64,000 nucleotides of DNA from DSWT01 sp035373625 (lineage in GTDB: Bacteria; Chloroflexota; Anaerolineae; B4-G1; SLSP01), in contig DAOSNS010000001.1 of assembly GCA_035373625.1 (NCBI GenBank), forward strand, positions 1 to 64,000. Reading direction: 5' to 3'. Each line of letters starts with the position of its first letter. Position 1 is the first letter of the stretch. The position numbers and the translations under genes were made by a program. The notes beneath the pieces were generated by a model that was not told where the DNA came from, ran no database searches, and was given only the letters and a program-made list of their open reading frames with translations. Positions 1 to 7,366 of the stretch are shown piece after piece.

Positions 1-150
1 AGTCGTTAGTCTGGTAGTCGTTAGTCTGGTAGTCGTTAGTCTGGTAGTCGTTAGTCTGGTAGTCGTTAGTCTGGTAGCCGTTAGTCTGGTAGTCGTTAGT
101 CTGGTAGTCGTTAGTCAGATAGTCGTTAGTCTGATAGTCGTTAGTCAGAT
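1..150. repeat. Tandem repeat, 15-bp unit made of a 7-mer plus an 8-mer
   Basis: About ten copies of the unit AGTCGTTAGTCTGGT run from the window edge to about position 150, with a few substitutions (one copy has AGCCG; the last copies have CAGAT or CTGAT). Each unit can be read as AGTCGTT plus AGTCTGGT, so it belongs to the same YAGTNNT heptamer style as the tracts at 15355 and 24484. It lies about 10 bp beyond the stop codon of nrdD. No coding capacity is seen. The left end is cut by the window. Confidence 0.95.
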
Positions 151-159
151 GAACCCCGG

Positions 160-2190
160 TCAGTCGCGGTTCACGGGGCGTCCAAAACGCTGCAATTGTT
201 CTTCGGTATGTTCATACGGGCAATAGGGATGGGCGCCGGCAATGTACCCGTGCACCGGACAAATGCTGAACGTCGGGGTGAGGGTGTAATACGGCAAGCG
301 GTAGTTTTCCGCGACCGTGCGCACCAAATGCCGCGCCTGCTGCCAGGAGTCAAGCTGTTCGCCCAGGAAGATGTGCAACACCGTCCCCCCTGTGTACAGC
401 GTTTGTAATTCGTCTTGGTGATCCAGTACCTCGAACAGATCGTCGCTAAAGTCCACCGGCAGATGCGTGGAGTTGGTGTAGTAAGGCGCAACCTCCGTGC
501 CGGCCGTCTTAATGTCCGGGTAACGTTCTTTATCGGCGCGCGCCAGGCGGAACGAAGCCCCCTCGGCCGGCGTCGCCTCCAGGTTGTACAGGTGGCCGGT
601 CTCTTCCTGGAAGCGCGCCAGGACCTCGCGCATAAAGTGCAGCGTGCGAATCGCAAAAGCGCGCCCGTCGGGATGGTCAATGCCCACACCGAACAAATTC
701 AGGCTCGCCTCATGCATCCCATTGAGGCCGATGGTGGAGAAGTGATTGCTCCAGAATTTACCGGAACGCTCCTTGACCATGCGCAGGAAGTAATGGCTGT
801 AGGGATACAACCCGCGCTCGGTAAACGTTTCCAGCATTTTGCGCTTGATCTCCAGGCTGGTGCGCGAAGTCTCCATCAGGCGTTCGAGGCGCGCCCTGAA
901 ATCTTGTTCATCGCGCGCCAGGTATCCCAGACGCGCCATATTCAATGTGACCACACCCACAGAACCGGTCAACGGCGCCGCCGCAAAAAGGCCTCCCACC
1001 CGTTTGCGCAACTCGCGATTATCCAGGCGCAAACGACAACACATACTTCTCGCATCCTCAGGCTTCATGTCACTGTTGATGAAATTGGCAAAGTAGGGGA
1101 TGCCGTATTTCGCCGTCATTGCCCAGATCGGCGCCAGGTCGGGGTTGTCCCAATCAAAATCTCTGCTGATATTGTAGGTGGGAATGGGAAACGTGAAAAC
1201 GCGCCCCTTGGCGTCACCTTCCAGCATCACCTCGGCGAAAGCGCGGTTGAGCATATCCATCTCTTGCTGGAATTCGCCATACGTGGCCGACCGCATTTCT
1301 CCACCGATGATGACCGGCTCATCCGCCAAAGTAGACGGCGCGGTCAGGTCCATAGTGACATTTGTGAAGGGGGTTTGGAATCCCACCCGCGTCGGCACAT
1401 TGATGTTGAAGACAAACTCCTGGATGGCCTGCTTCACCTGGGTATAATCCAGCCCGTCATAGCGCACAAACGGCGCCATCAACGTATCGAAGTTCGATAT
1501 GGCGACCGCACCCGCGGCTTCACCCTGCAAGGTGTAGAAGAAATTCACCAACTGTCCCAATGCAGTGCGTAAATGCCGCGGGGGACGGCTTTCGATTTTC
1601 GCCGTCACGCCCCCAAACCCCTGTTCCAACAAGTCCAGCAAATCCCAGCCACAACAATAGACCGACAACATCCCCAGGTCGTGAATGTGCACATCGCCGG
1701 TGATGTGGGCCTGCTGGACTTCCGGGGGATAGATGCGATGCAGCCAGTAACGCGCCGCGATAGAAGACGCCAGATAGAAATTCAAGCCCTGCAACGAATA
1801 GTTCATGTTGCTGTTCTCGTTGACGCGCCAGTCGGCACGTTGCAGGTAGTCTTCGACCAGCTTCTCGGAGTCGAGCAACATGCGCTCGGTGGCGCGCGCC
1901 TCAGCGCGCTTCTGGCGGTAGAGGATGTAGGCTTTGGCGATTCGCGGATTGCCCGATTTCACCAAAACTTCTTCGACAATGTCCTGGATTTCTTCAACAT
2001 GGGGGATGCGGTCCGCGCCGTTTACTCGCTCGTTCAGGATCGCCACCACGGCCCAGGATAACGTCTCGGCCCACGGACGGCCCTCACCGTTTCCCACCGC
2101 GCGCGCCGCCGCGTACATTGCGTTCTCGATGCGCTTGCGGTCAAAAGGAACAATCGTCCCATCCCGTTTCATGATGTGCATGACTGCCAT
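160..2190 (-). CDS. nrdD: Anaerobic (class III) ribonucleoside-triphosphate reductase, C-terminus apparently truncated
   Basis: Reduces ribonucleotides to deoxyribonucleotides without oxygen, using a glycyl radical made by the NrdG activase (not in this window). The start is the ATG at 2190, preceded by AAGGAG; a longer frame to 2256 has no ribosome site. The product is 676 residues. Residues about 5-95 form an ATP-cone regulatory domain (MKRDGTIVPFDRKRI). The catalytic barrel shows HIHDLGMLSVYCCGW (Cys 179/180) and SMCCRLRLDN (Cys 384/385). The tail has SICPVHGYIAGAHPYCPYE (Cys 644, 657) and then stops at GRPVNRD. The usual second CxxC zinc pair and the RVxGY glycyl-radical motif are not seen, in this frame or in the repeat beyond it. 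Either the gene is truncated, or the radical domain is lost or encoded elsewhere. Confidence 0.9.
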   Translation of the reverse strand: MAVMHIMKRDGTIVPFDRKRIENAMYAAARAVGNGEGRPWAETLSWAVVAILNERVNGADRIPHVEEIQDIVEEVLVKSGNPRIAKAYILYRQKRAEARATERMLLDSEKLVEDYLQRADWRVNENSNMNYSLQGLNFYLASSIAARYWLHRIYPPEVQQAHITGDVHIHDLGMLSVYCCGWDLLDLLEQGFGGVTAKIESRPPRHLRTALGQLVNFFYTLQGEAAGAVAISNFDTLMAPFVRYDGLDYTQVKQAIQEFVFNINVPTRVGFQTPFTNVTMDLTAPSTLADEPVIIGGEMRSATYGEFQQEMDMLNRAFAEVMLEGDAKGRVFTFPIPTYNISRDFDWDNPDLAPIWAMTAKYGIPYFANFINSDMKPEDARSMCCRLRLDNRELRKRVGGLFAAAPLTGSVGVVTLNMARLGYLARDEQDFRARLERLMETSRTSLEIKRKMLETFTERGLYPYSHYFLRMVKERSGKFWSNHFSTIGLNGMHEASLNLFGVGIDHPDGRAFAIRTLHFMREVLARFQEETGHLYNLEATPAEGASFRLARADKERYPDIKTAGTEVAPYYTNSTHLPVDFSDDLFEVLDHQDELQTLYTGGTVLHIFLGEQLDSWQQARHLVRTVAENYRLPYYTLTPTFSICPVHGYIAGAHPYCPYEHTEEQLQRFGRPVNRD

Positions 2191-2209
2191 ATCCACTCCT
2201 TGACAAGTT

Positions 2210-2246
2210 ATTTGAACGTTGAAACGTTTGAACGTTTGAACGTTGT
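2210..2246. repeat. 8-bp tandem repeat TTTGAACG in the nrdD leader
   Basis: Four near-perfect copies of TTTGAACG lie just upstream of the nrdD ribosome site and touch the dispersed leader element at 2232. A similar GGACGTTGG tract sits in the same place upstream of glmU (about 50925-50985). Confidence 0.8.
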
Positions 2247-2312
2247 TTTCATTCAACCGCTGGTGAACTGTAAGGTTTAAGGGGAATTCTCTTGGAAATC
2301 GCTCGAACGCTT
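2232..2312 (-). repeat. Dispersed leader element, copy A
   Basis: In nrdD sense this reads GAATTC, then a short spacer, then CAGTTCACCAGCGGTTGAAT and GAAAACAACGTT. The same ~60-bp block occurs at 21647-21722 and, inverted, at 28549-28612. Each copy lies between a gene's start and its upstream DNA, in the same orientation relative to that gene. Confidence 0.8.
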
Positions 2313-2394
2313 AAATGTCGGCAGATAAAAGCAATGCTTATTGCATTATTATTGCATTTATCTTTACATACCCAACAATTCGTAAATCGTTATA

Positions 2395-2422
2395 ATAATA
2401 CCACAACAGGCAGGGGTGTCAA
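2395..2422 (-). promoter_or_regulatory. Sigma70-like promoter for nrdD
   Basis: On the minus strand TTGACA (2417-2422) is followed after 16 bp by TATTAT (2395-2400). The predicted leader is about 200 nt and contains direct repeats of AATGCAATA, the dispersed element copy A and the TTTGAACG repeat. No match to the NrdR box consensus was found. Confidence 0.65.
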
Positions 2423-2818
2423 GTTCGACTCTGCGAGTTAATAATGATAAACAATGTCGGTATGGTTGGGAAATGCAAAACTTCTTTACCGGGCGGCAAA
2501 TGATACACAAAGCATGCAGGGCAAGTCTTGTAAAACTTTAGCAGGATACCACGAAAACGCGAAATGCACAATCGGCAGCACGGGCGCCAACGCTTATGGA
2601 GTCAGAGACAAAAGTGATGCCTGGCTTGCAGTGGTAATGTCACCTATTGCACAATTCACACAAATGTAGTATACTACGTATGAAATTCTATCCTAATACT
2701 AACCAAACTGTCACAGAACTGCTGTATCAAACTAACACTTTGCCCACCTGAATTGTGTGATGCTAATGATACAAAAGGTAACTTTCTAAAATATACTTTG
2801 AGAAGGATAATATTGGCA
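2423..2818. other. Intergenic region, no convincing gene
   Basis: AT-rich DNA between the nrdD promoter and the histidine kinase start. A 71-codon open frame at 2454-2669 has no ribosome site and no recognisable product. No RNA gene or clear terminator was seen. Confidence 0.5.
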
Positions 2819-4651
2819 ATGCTGAAAAGACTTCAAACCTTATCGGAGACGTGGAACATCCGCGCAATTGCCGTGGCCATGATTGTGGCAGCGGTTGTGC
2901 TGTCAGAAATTATGGTTATCGTCATTGAGTTACTGCTCCACCACTCCCTGGGTGTGGAAGCATTGCTATGCACCTTTTTCGTCTCGTTCGGCGTCTCGAT
3001 GCTGCTGTCACTGATCAGCATGACTTTCTTGAACCGTCTGCGCCAGGCTGAGATCGCTCTGCGCAAAAGTGAGGCCGAAAATCGCGCTATTTTGCAAGCG
3101 CTCCCCGATATACTGTTTTGGCTCTCCGCCGATGGTCGCTTTCTGCAGCACCATACCGCGTATCCCGAACTGCTCTGGCGTTCGCCGGCTGAATTTATCG
3201 GCAAATCGCTCTATGAAGTTTTTCCACCAGAGTTTGCCGATCAGGCCATGCACTACATTGCTGCGGCTTTACAAACACAGGAAATCCAGCGGTACGAATA
3301 CGAGCTTCCCTACGAAGGTATGGGACGCTACTTTGAGGCGCGCATGGTCAAGTATAATGGCAACAGCGTCCTGGTCATCATCCGCGACATCACCACACAA
3401 AAAATGACCGAAATGGCCCTGCAGGCCGAACGCGAATCGTTAGCACAACGGGTTGAGGAGCGCACGGCAGCCCTGCAGGCCGCCAATGCCCAGCTCCTCC
3501 ATGCCTTGCAAGCCCAGGATGAATTCGTCAACAACATCAACCACGAGCTTCGTACACCGCTCACACCCATTCTGGCTTTTTCAGACCTTTTGTTAAAAGA
3601 ACATTACGGTCCCTTGAACAAGGGACAACGGCAGATTGTGACTCATATCAAAGAGAGTGCGAAACATCTCTCTGACCTCCTGAACGATGTGCTGGATTTT
3701 TCAGACTTCAAGAGCGGACAGCTTAAGCTTAAAATAGAACCGGTCAACGTCGAAGAAACCTGCCGGGCCAGCCTGCGCCACATTGAAGCTGAGGCCCGCA
3801 GGAAGGGACTTACGGTCAAAACCGCGTTTGACGACACCGTTTCGACCATCCCCGCGGACGCCAAACGCCTCAGGAAAATCCTGGACAATCTGCTCGGCAA
3901 CGCCGTGCGGTTCACGCACAAAGGCGGAACGATCGGCCTGGAAGTCAAAGGCGACGAAGCGGCCCACCTGGTCCATTTTATCGTGTGGGATACAGGCATC
4001 GGTATTCCTGAAACCAGTCTTGCCTTGCTCTTCCAGCCTTTTACGCAGATTGAATCTACCGGAGAGTCTAAAGGACTGGGGTTAGGATTGGCCCTGGTCC
4101 AATGTCTGGCCGAAATGCACGGCGGTTATGTCAATGTCGAAAGCCAGGTGGGGCAGGGCAGTCGTTTCACCGTTTCCTTGCCGTGGCACGTTTTGCCGTC
4201 AGAGACCCCATCGCCTGCGCCTGTTGAGTCCGCAGATACCGGTCGCCCAAAAGATGAGACGTTGATCCTGGTGGCCGAGGACGATTCGATGAACCTCAAA
4301 GTCCTCTGTCACATGTTGAACATGGCAGGCTACCGCACGATCACGGCGGCGGATGGTGCGGAAGCGATAGAGATCACGCGCACCCACCGACCCGATCTGA
4401 TCTTGATGGATATCCGCATGCCTGTGATCAATGGAATTGAGGCCATGCGCATCATCCGCAACGATGCGACATTGTCATCTATTCCTATCATCGTGGTCAC
4501 AGCATTGACCGCGTCCGAAGACCGCGAGCAGTGTATAGAAGCGGGCGCCACCGCCTTTGTGGGCAAGCCGATGGATATGAAACAACTGCTTCAGATTATC
4601 GAGGGGATATTGTCTCATCCAGCGCCACCCGCGCCAGATTCAACACCTTGA
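2819..4651 (+). CDS. Hybrid sensor histidine kinase with PAS and receiver domains
   Basis: Membrane sensor of a phosphorelay. The ATG at 2819, preceded by AGAAGGA, is preferred to an upstream TTG at 2753; it gives 610 residues. Two membrane helices (about 15-40 and 48-70) precede a PAS domain (about 88-195), a short coiled coil (200-230), the HisKA dimerisation helix with H-box NHELRTPLTP (His 242), the ATPase domain with DTGIGIP (391-397) and KGLGLGLALVQ, and a C-terminal receiver with LMDIRMP (phospho-acceptor Asp 531) and KPMD. The loop between the two membrane helices is only about seven residues, so the input is probably read through the membrane or the cytoplasmic PAS domain. No separate response regulator is adjacent. 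The 3' end overlaps the convergent radical SAM gene by 56 bp. Confidence 0.9.
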   Translation: MLKRLQTLSETWNIRAIAVAMIVAAVVLSEIMVIVIELLLHHSLGVEALLCTFFVSFGVSMLLSLISMTFLNRLRQAEIALRKSEAENRAILQALPDILFWLSADGRFLQHHTAYPELLWRSPAEFIGKSLYEVFPPEFADQAMHYIAAALQTQEIQRYEYELPYEGMGRYFEARMVKYNGNSVLVIIRDITTQKMTEMALQAERESLAQRVEERTAALQAANAQLLHALQAQDEFVNNINHELRTPLTPILAFSDLLLKEHYGPLNKGQRQIVTHIKESAKHLSDLLNDVLDFSDFKSGQLKLKIEPVNVEETCRASLRHIEAEARRKGLTVKTAFDDTVSTIPADAKRLRKILDNLLGNAVRFTHKGGTIGLEVKGDEAAHLVHFIVWDTGIGIPETSLALLFQPFTQIESTGESKGLGLGLALVQCLAEMHGGYVNVESQVGQGSRFTVSLPWHVLPSETPSPAPVESADTGRPKDETLILVAEDDSMNLKVLCHMLNMAGYRTITAADGAEAIEITRTHRPDLILMDIRMPVINGIEAMRIIRNDATLSSIPIIVVTALTASEDREQCIEAGATAFVGKPMDMKQLLQIIEGILSHPAPPAPDSTP

Positions 4652-6308
4652 AGGGCATCCACCCTACGTGGACATCCAACTCGGCCTTGTCACACACGGT
4701 TGACGTGTTCGCGGCATCAATCCGGGGCTTCAGTGTCAACAGTGCGCGCGCCAATGCCTCTTCATCCAGACGCGCCCTCAAATCTTCGATTTCCTGCATC
4801 AGAGCACGAGCCTCGGCAATGCGCGCCTCGGTTTCCTGCGCTCTGTCCGCACTCACGATGCCGAATTCCCGCTTGAGTCGGTTCAACCGGAATCCGGCTT
4901 CGTAAGTCACCTCGGCCAGCGTATCGCGGTTCATCCAGCGCGTCTCATAGGAGAGGATGTGCTTCCACGTGGGCTGTAACAGCAGACGGCGATGATCGTC
5001 CAATGTGGTGGCATGGCGGATGTAGCCGAAATCTTGCGCCTGCTCGTAGGCGCGACTGCCGGGATCAAGAAATGGCGCCAGCGGTGAGGTAAACGGGATC
5101 AGCCGTCCATCGTTAAAGCGCGTCAGCAATTCGCGGCAGTAGTCCACCGTCTGCAACGCCGATTCCGGTGTCTGCTGCGGCAAGCCGATCATGAAGAAAA
5201 GGTCAAAACGCCGCGCGCCGACATCGAGACACGCCGCAATCGTTTCTTCGATGCCCTGATTGGAGTAACCCTTACCCGCTGCGCGCCGCACCGTCGGGTC
5301 GTGAGATTCCGGCGAAAACTCCACCAGAAAGTCCGGCAGTGCCGCTGCCAGCATCTCCATATAAGCCCGCTCCACGGGATAGAAAAACTCCACAATCACC
5401 GCCCCGTCGAAGCCTTGCACGGCCTTGAAGAAGCGCTGTGCATAATCCATCCCCGCCTGACGCAGGTCACCCAGGATAAAAACCGGTGCACGGCTCAACT
5501 TCCCCACTTGCCGTACATCCTCGGCCAGCTTCTCCGGCGAACGATACGCGGGTTGTTGTCGTCCGGAAAGGTGTTGCGCCGCGAAAGCCGAACCGCCGCA
5601 AATCGCACAATTCTGCGTACATCCCTTCACCGAGAGCGAAGCCATAATCGGATATTCCAGCCAGTGGCTAAACGGCGCATAGTTCAGCAAGTCACGGTCA
5701 CGTAGCACCGCTTTGACCAGCGGATGGTAGTTCAATGTCAGGTGATCCAGGCAATCCGGCACGTAAGTCAGCGCGTTCACATGCACCTCGCCCTGGCGAT
5801 CTTTCCAGGTCAAATTGGGCACATCGGTAGGCGCAGTTCCGGCCAGAATATGCTGCATCAGTCGTTCCAGTGGTTCTTCGGTGGAGTCGCCGCGCAACAC
5901 ATAATCCACAAAAGGATAGCGGATCAGCTCTGTATGGAAGTAAGTCGCCGAGTACCCGCCAAAGATGATCGGCGTATCGGGGTGATAGGCTTTGGCCAAC
6001 CGGGCGACCTCCAACGCGCCATGCGCGTGCGGCAGCCAGTGCAAATCAATGCCAAAAGCGCGCGTGGTGATAGACGCTATCAACTTCTCCGGCTCGAAGC
6101 GCGCCGAGCGCACCATCCGCGCCGCCAGATTCGCAATGCGCACTTGAAACCCTTGTTGTTGCAGGTACGCCATCAGCGTCGCAAAGCCAATGGGATACAT
6201 ATCGAAAACCGGTGTTGAAGGCACCAGATCCGAAATTGGCCCCCATAAGGTTGCGCGTTTGCGAAAATCATAGACGCTAGGGGCATGCAAGAATACTAAA
6301 TCGTACAA
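4596..6308 (-). CDS. B12-binding domain / radical SAM protein
   Basis: A cobalamin-binding-type N-terminal domain (about 1-160, with FGGYSATYFHTELIRYPFVD) is followed by a radical SAM barrel whose cluster motif CTQNCAIC supplies Cys 230, 234 and 237 (CxxxCxxC). It ends in a helical region (about 515-560). The layout resembles the Ta0216-like B12/radical SAM family, whose reaction is unknown to me. I place the start at the TTG at 6308 because AAAGGAG lies 7 nt upstream; this gives 570 residues. The longer frame to 6407 runs through low-complexity spacer and its own promoter. The 3' end overlaps the convergent kinase by 56 bp. Confidence 0.85.
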   Translation of the reverse strand: MYDLVFLHAPSVYDFRKRATLWGPISDLVPSTPVFDMYPIGFATLMAYLQQQGFQVRIANLAARMVRSARFEPEKLIASITTRAFGIDLHWLPHAHGALEVARLAKAYHPDTPIIFGGYSATYFHTELIRYPFVDYVLRGDSTEEPLERLMQHILAGTAPTDVPNLTWKDRQGEVHVNALTYVPDCLDHLTLNYHPLVKAVLRDRDLLNYAPFSHWLEYPIMASLSVKGCTQNCAICGGSAFAAQHLSGRQQPAYRSPEKLAEDVRQVGKLSRAPVFILGDLRQAGMDYAQRFFKAVQGFDGAVIVEFFYPVERAYMEMLAAALPDFLVEFSPESHDPTVRRAAGKGYSNQGIEETIAACLDVGARRFDLFFMIGLPQQTPESALQTVDYCRELLTRFNDGRLIPFTSPLAPFLDPGSRAYEQAQDFGYIRHATTLDDHRRLLLQPTWKHILSYETRWMNRDTLAEVTYEAGFRLNRLKREFGIVSADRAQETEARIAEARALMQEIEDLRARLDEEALARALLTLKPRIDAANTSTVCDKAELDVHVGWMPFKVLNLARVALDETISPR

Positions 6309-6319
6309 CCGGCGTCTCC

Positions 6320-6380
6320 TTTGAAAATGGTGATTGGGGATTAGGGATTGGCACTCCCTATTCCCGAATCCCCTTTGAAT
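6320..6380. repeat. Simple GATTGGGGATTAGGGATT-type spacer
   Basis: A low-complexity block with G-rich GATTGGGGATTAGGGATTGG followed by its C-rich counterpart (CTCCCTATTCCCGAATCCCC). A related block with the same order lies at about 30536-30595 upstream of the ROK kinase. Both are in the 5' leader of a minus-strand gene and could fold on themselves. Confidence 0.6.
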
Positions 6381-6396
6381 TGGCGAATCCCAGGGC

Positions 6397-6424
6397 AGTA
6401 TAAGCATAAAAACAGGGATGTCAA
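6397..6424 (-). promoter_or_regulatory. Sigma70-like promoter for the radical SAM gene
   Basis: Minus strand: TTGACA (6419-6424), 16 bp, TATACT (6397-6402). It predicts a leader of about 80 nt ending at the TTG start at 6308, which supports the short start choice. Confidence 0.7.
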
Positions 6425-6486
6425 CCGATAAACAAGATAGTCGTATTAGAAATTCATTAGAAAAGGCGAAGCGACTCCGAATTTTC

Positions 6487-6514
6487 TTGACGGTGATTTA
6501 TTATATGTTACAAT
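6487..6514 (+). promoter_or_regulatory. Sigma70-like promoter for the redox pair
   Basis: TTGACG (6487-6492), 16-bp spacer, TACAAT (6509-6514). The predicted transcript starts near 6521 and carries a leader of about 100 nt with the hairpin at 6538-6582 before the ribosome site. Confidence 0.7.
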
Positions 6515-6537
6515 GATGATATTGGTGGCAGAGAAAC

Positions 6538-6582
6538 GCAGGCATCTCTCCACAACATATATTGTGGGATGTAGTCGCCTGC
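6538..6582 (+). promoter_or_regulatory. Imperfect nested hairpin in the leader of the glutaredoxin-like gene
   Basis: GCAGG...CCTGC, CATC...GATG and CCACAA...TTGTGG pair around the loop CATATA, with bulges between the blocks. It lies between the predicted start of transcription and the ribosome site AAGGAGGT (6607-6614). It could be an RNA control element or, as DNA, an operator (CCACAACATATATTGTGG is a near-perfect palindrome). No known riboswitch class was recognised. Confidence 0.6.
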
Positions 6583-6622
6583 ATGTGTTTTGTAAAGAAT
6601 TCACTCAAGGAGGTACGGAAAT

Positions 6623-7270
6623 ATGGCTTTGCTCAATGATGAAATCGTCAAAAATGTGACCGACATGTTGGCCGATCTCGCCAACGATGTGCGGCTTGTG
6701 GTCTTCACGACCGAGAAAGGCTGTGAATACTGCAAAGAGATCGTGCAGTTGGCGCAAGAGGTTGCGGCAACTTCACCTAAACTCACGGCTGAAATCTACA
6801 ACTTCGATGCTGTACCCACCAAGGCGGCGGAGTTCAATATCACCATGGCGCCGGCGATTGCGATTGTCGGAGCGCGCGACTACGGGGTGCGTTATTACGG
6901 CATCCCCTCCGGGTACGAGTTTTCAACACTGCTGTATGCTATCCAACGGGTCGGTAAGGGGCCGGTGGATCTCGATCTGGATCCGCAGACGATGGGCTTC
7001 CTGGAAGGGCTGAACCAACCGGTTAACCTTCAGGTCTTCGTCACCCCGACCTGTCCATACTGCCCGCGTGCAGCGATGCTGGCTTACGAAATGGCCGTCG
7101 CCAGCGATAAGGTCGTCGCCGATGTAGTCGAATCTATGGAATTCCAGGAGCTTGCCAATCGTTTTGACGTGATGGGTGTGCCGCTGAGCGTCGTCAACGG
7201 CAAAGAGCGCGTCGAGGGTGCTGCGCCCCCTTATATGATTGTGAATGCGATTCAGGCGGCACTGGCATAA
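6623..7270 (+). CDS. Glutaredoxin-like protein with two thioredoxin folds (protein disulfide oxidoreductase type)
   Basis: Thiol-disulfide exchange protein of 215 residues. It contains two thioredoxin-like folds, each with a redox motif: CEYC at 34-37 and CPYC at 144-147, with the cis-proline regions MAPA and GVPL downstream of each. This matches the archaeal/thermophile-type glutaredoxin or PDO family of about 220 residues. A perfect AAGGAGGT sits 8 nt before the ATG. The next gene, 96 bp downstream, encodes a thioredoxin-reductase-like flavoprotein and is probably its electron donor. There is no signal peptide, so it should be cytoplasmic. Confidence 0.9.
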   Translation: MALLNDEIVKNVTDMLADLANDVRLVVFTTEKGCEYCKEIVQLAQEVAATSPKLTAEIYNFDAVPTKAAEFNITMAPAIAIVGARDYGVRYYGIPSGYEFSTLLYAIQRVGKGPVDLDLDPQTMGFLEGLNQPVNLQVFVTPTCPYCPRAAMLAYEMAVASDKVVADVVESMEFQELANRFDVMGVPLSVVNGKERVEGAAPPYMIVNAIQAALA

Positions 7271-7321
7271 CGTTTATCCAACATCCATCCGTGAGGCGTA
7301 AGCGCCGCACGCAAGTATCTG

Positions 7322-7350
7322 TCAAGCCCGGCGCTTTTTGCCGGGCTTGA
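7322..7350 (+). terminator. Strong hairpin between the two redox genes
   Basis: Perfect 11-bp inverted repeat TCAAGCCCGGC / GCCGGGCTTGA with the loop GCTTTTT part lying between the arms. No T-run follows, so it may be an attenuator or mRNA-stabilising hairpin rather than a full terminator. It sits 16 bp before the flavoprotein start. Confidence 0.6.
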
Positions 7351-7366
7351 TGATGAGAGGGAAAAT

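Noticed and set aside
415..1572. A 385-codon open frame on the plus strand inside nrdD
   Set aside because: It is antisense to a gene with clear catalytic motifs, has no recognisable domains and no ribosome site; the long frame results from codon bias.
2454..2669. A 71-codon open frame in the nrdD-kinase gap
   Set aside because: No ribosome site, no domain, atypical composition; kept only as part of the intergenic description.
6551..6569. NrdR box in front of the glutaredoxin-like gene
   Set aside because: The palindrome CCACAACATATATTGTGG has a different spacing between its half-sites than the NrdR consensus, and nrdD itself lacks the motif.
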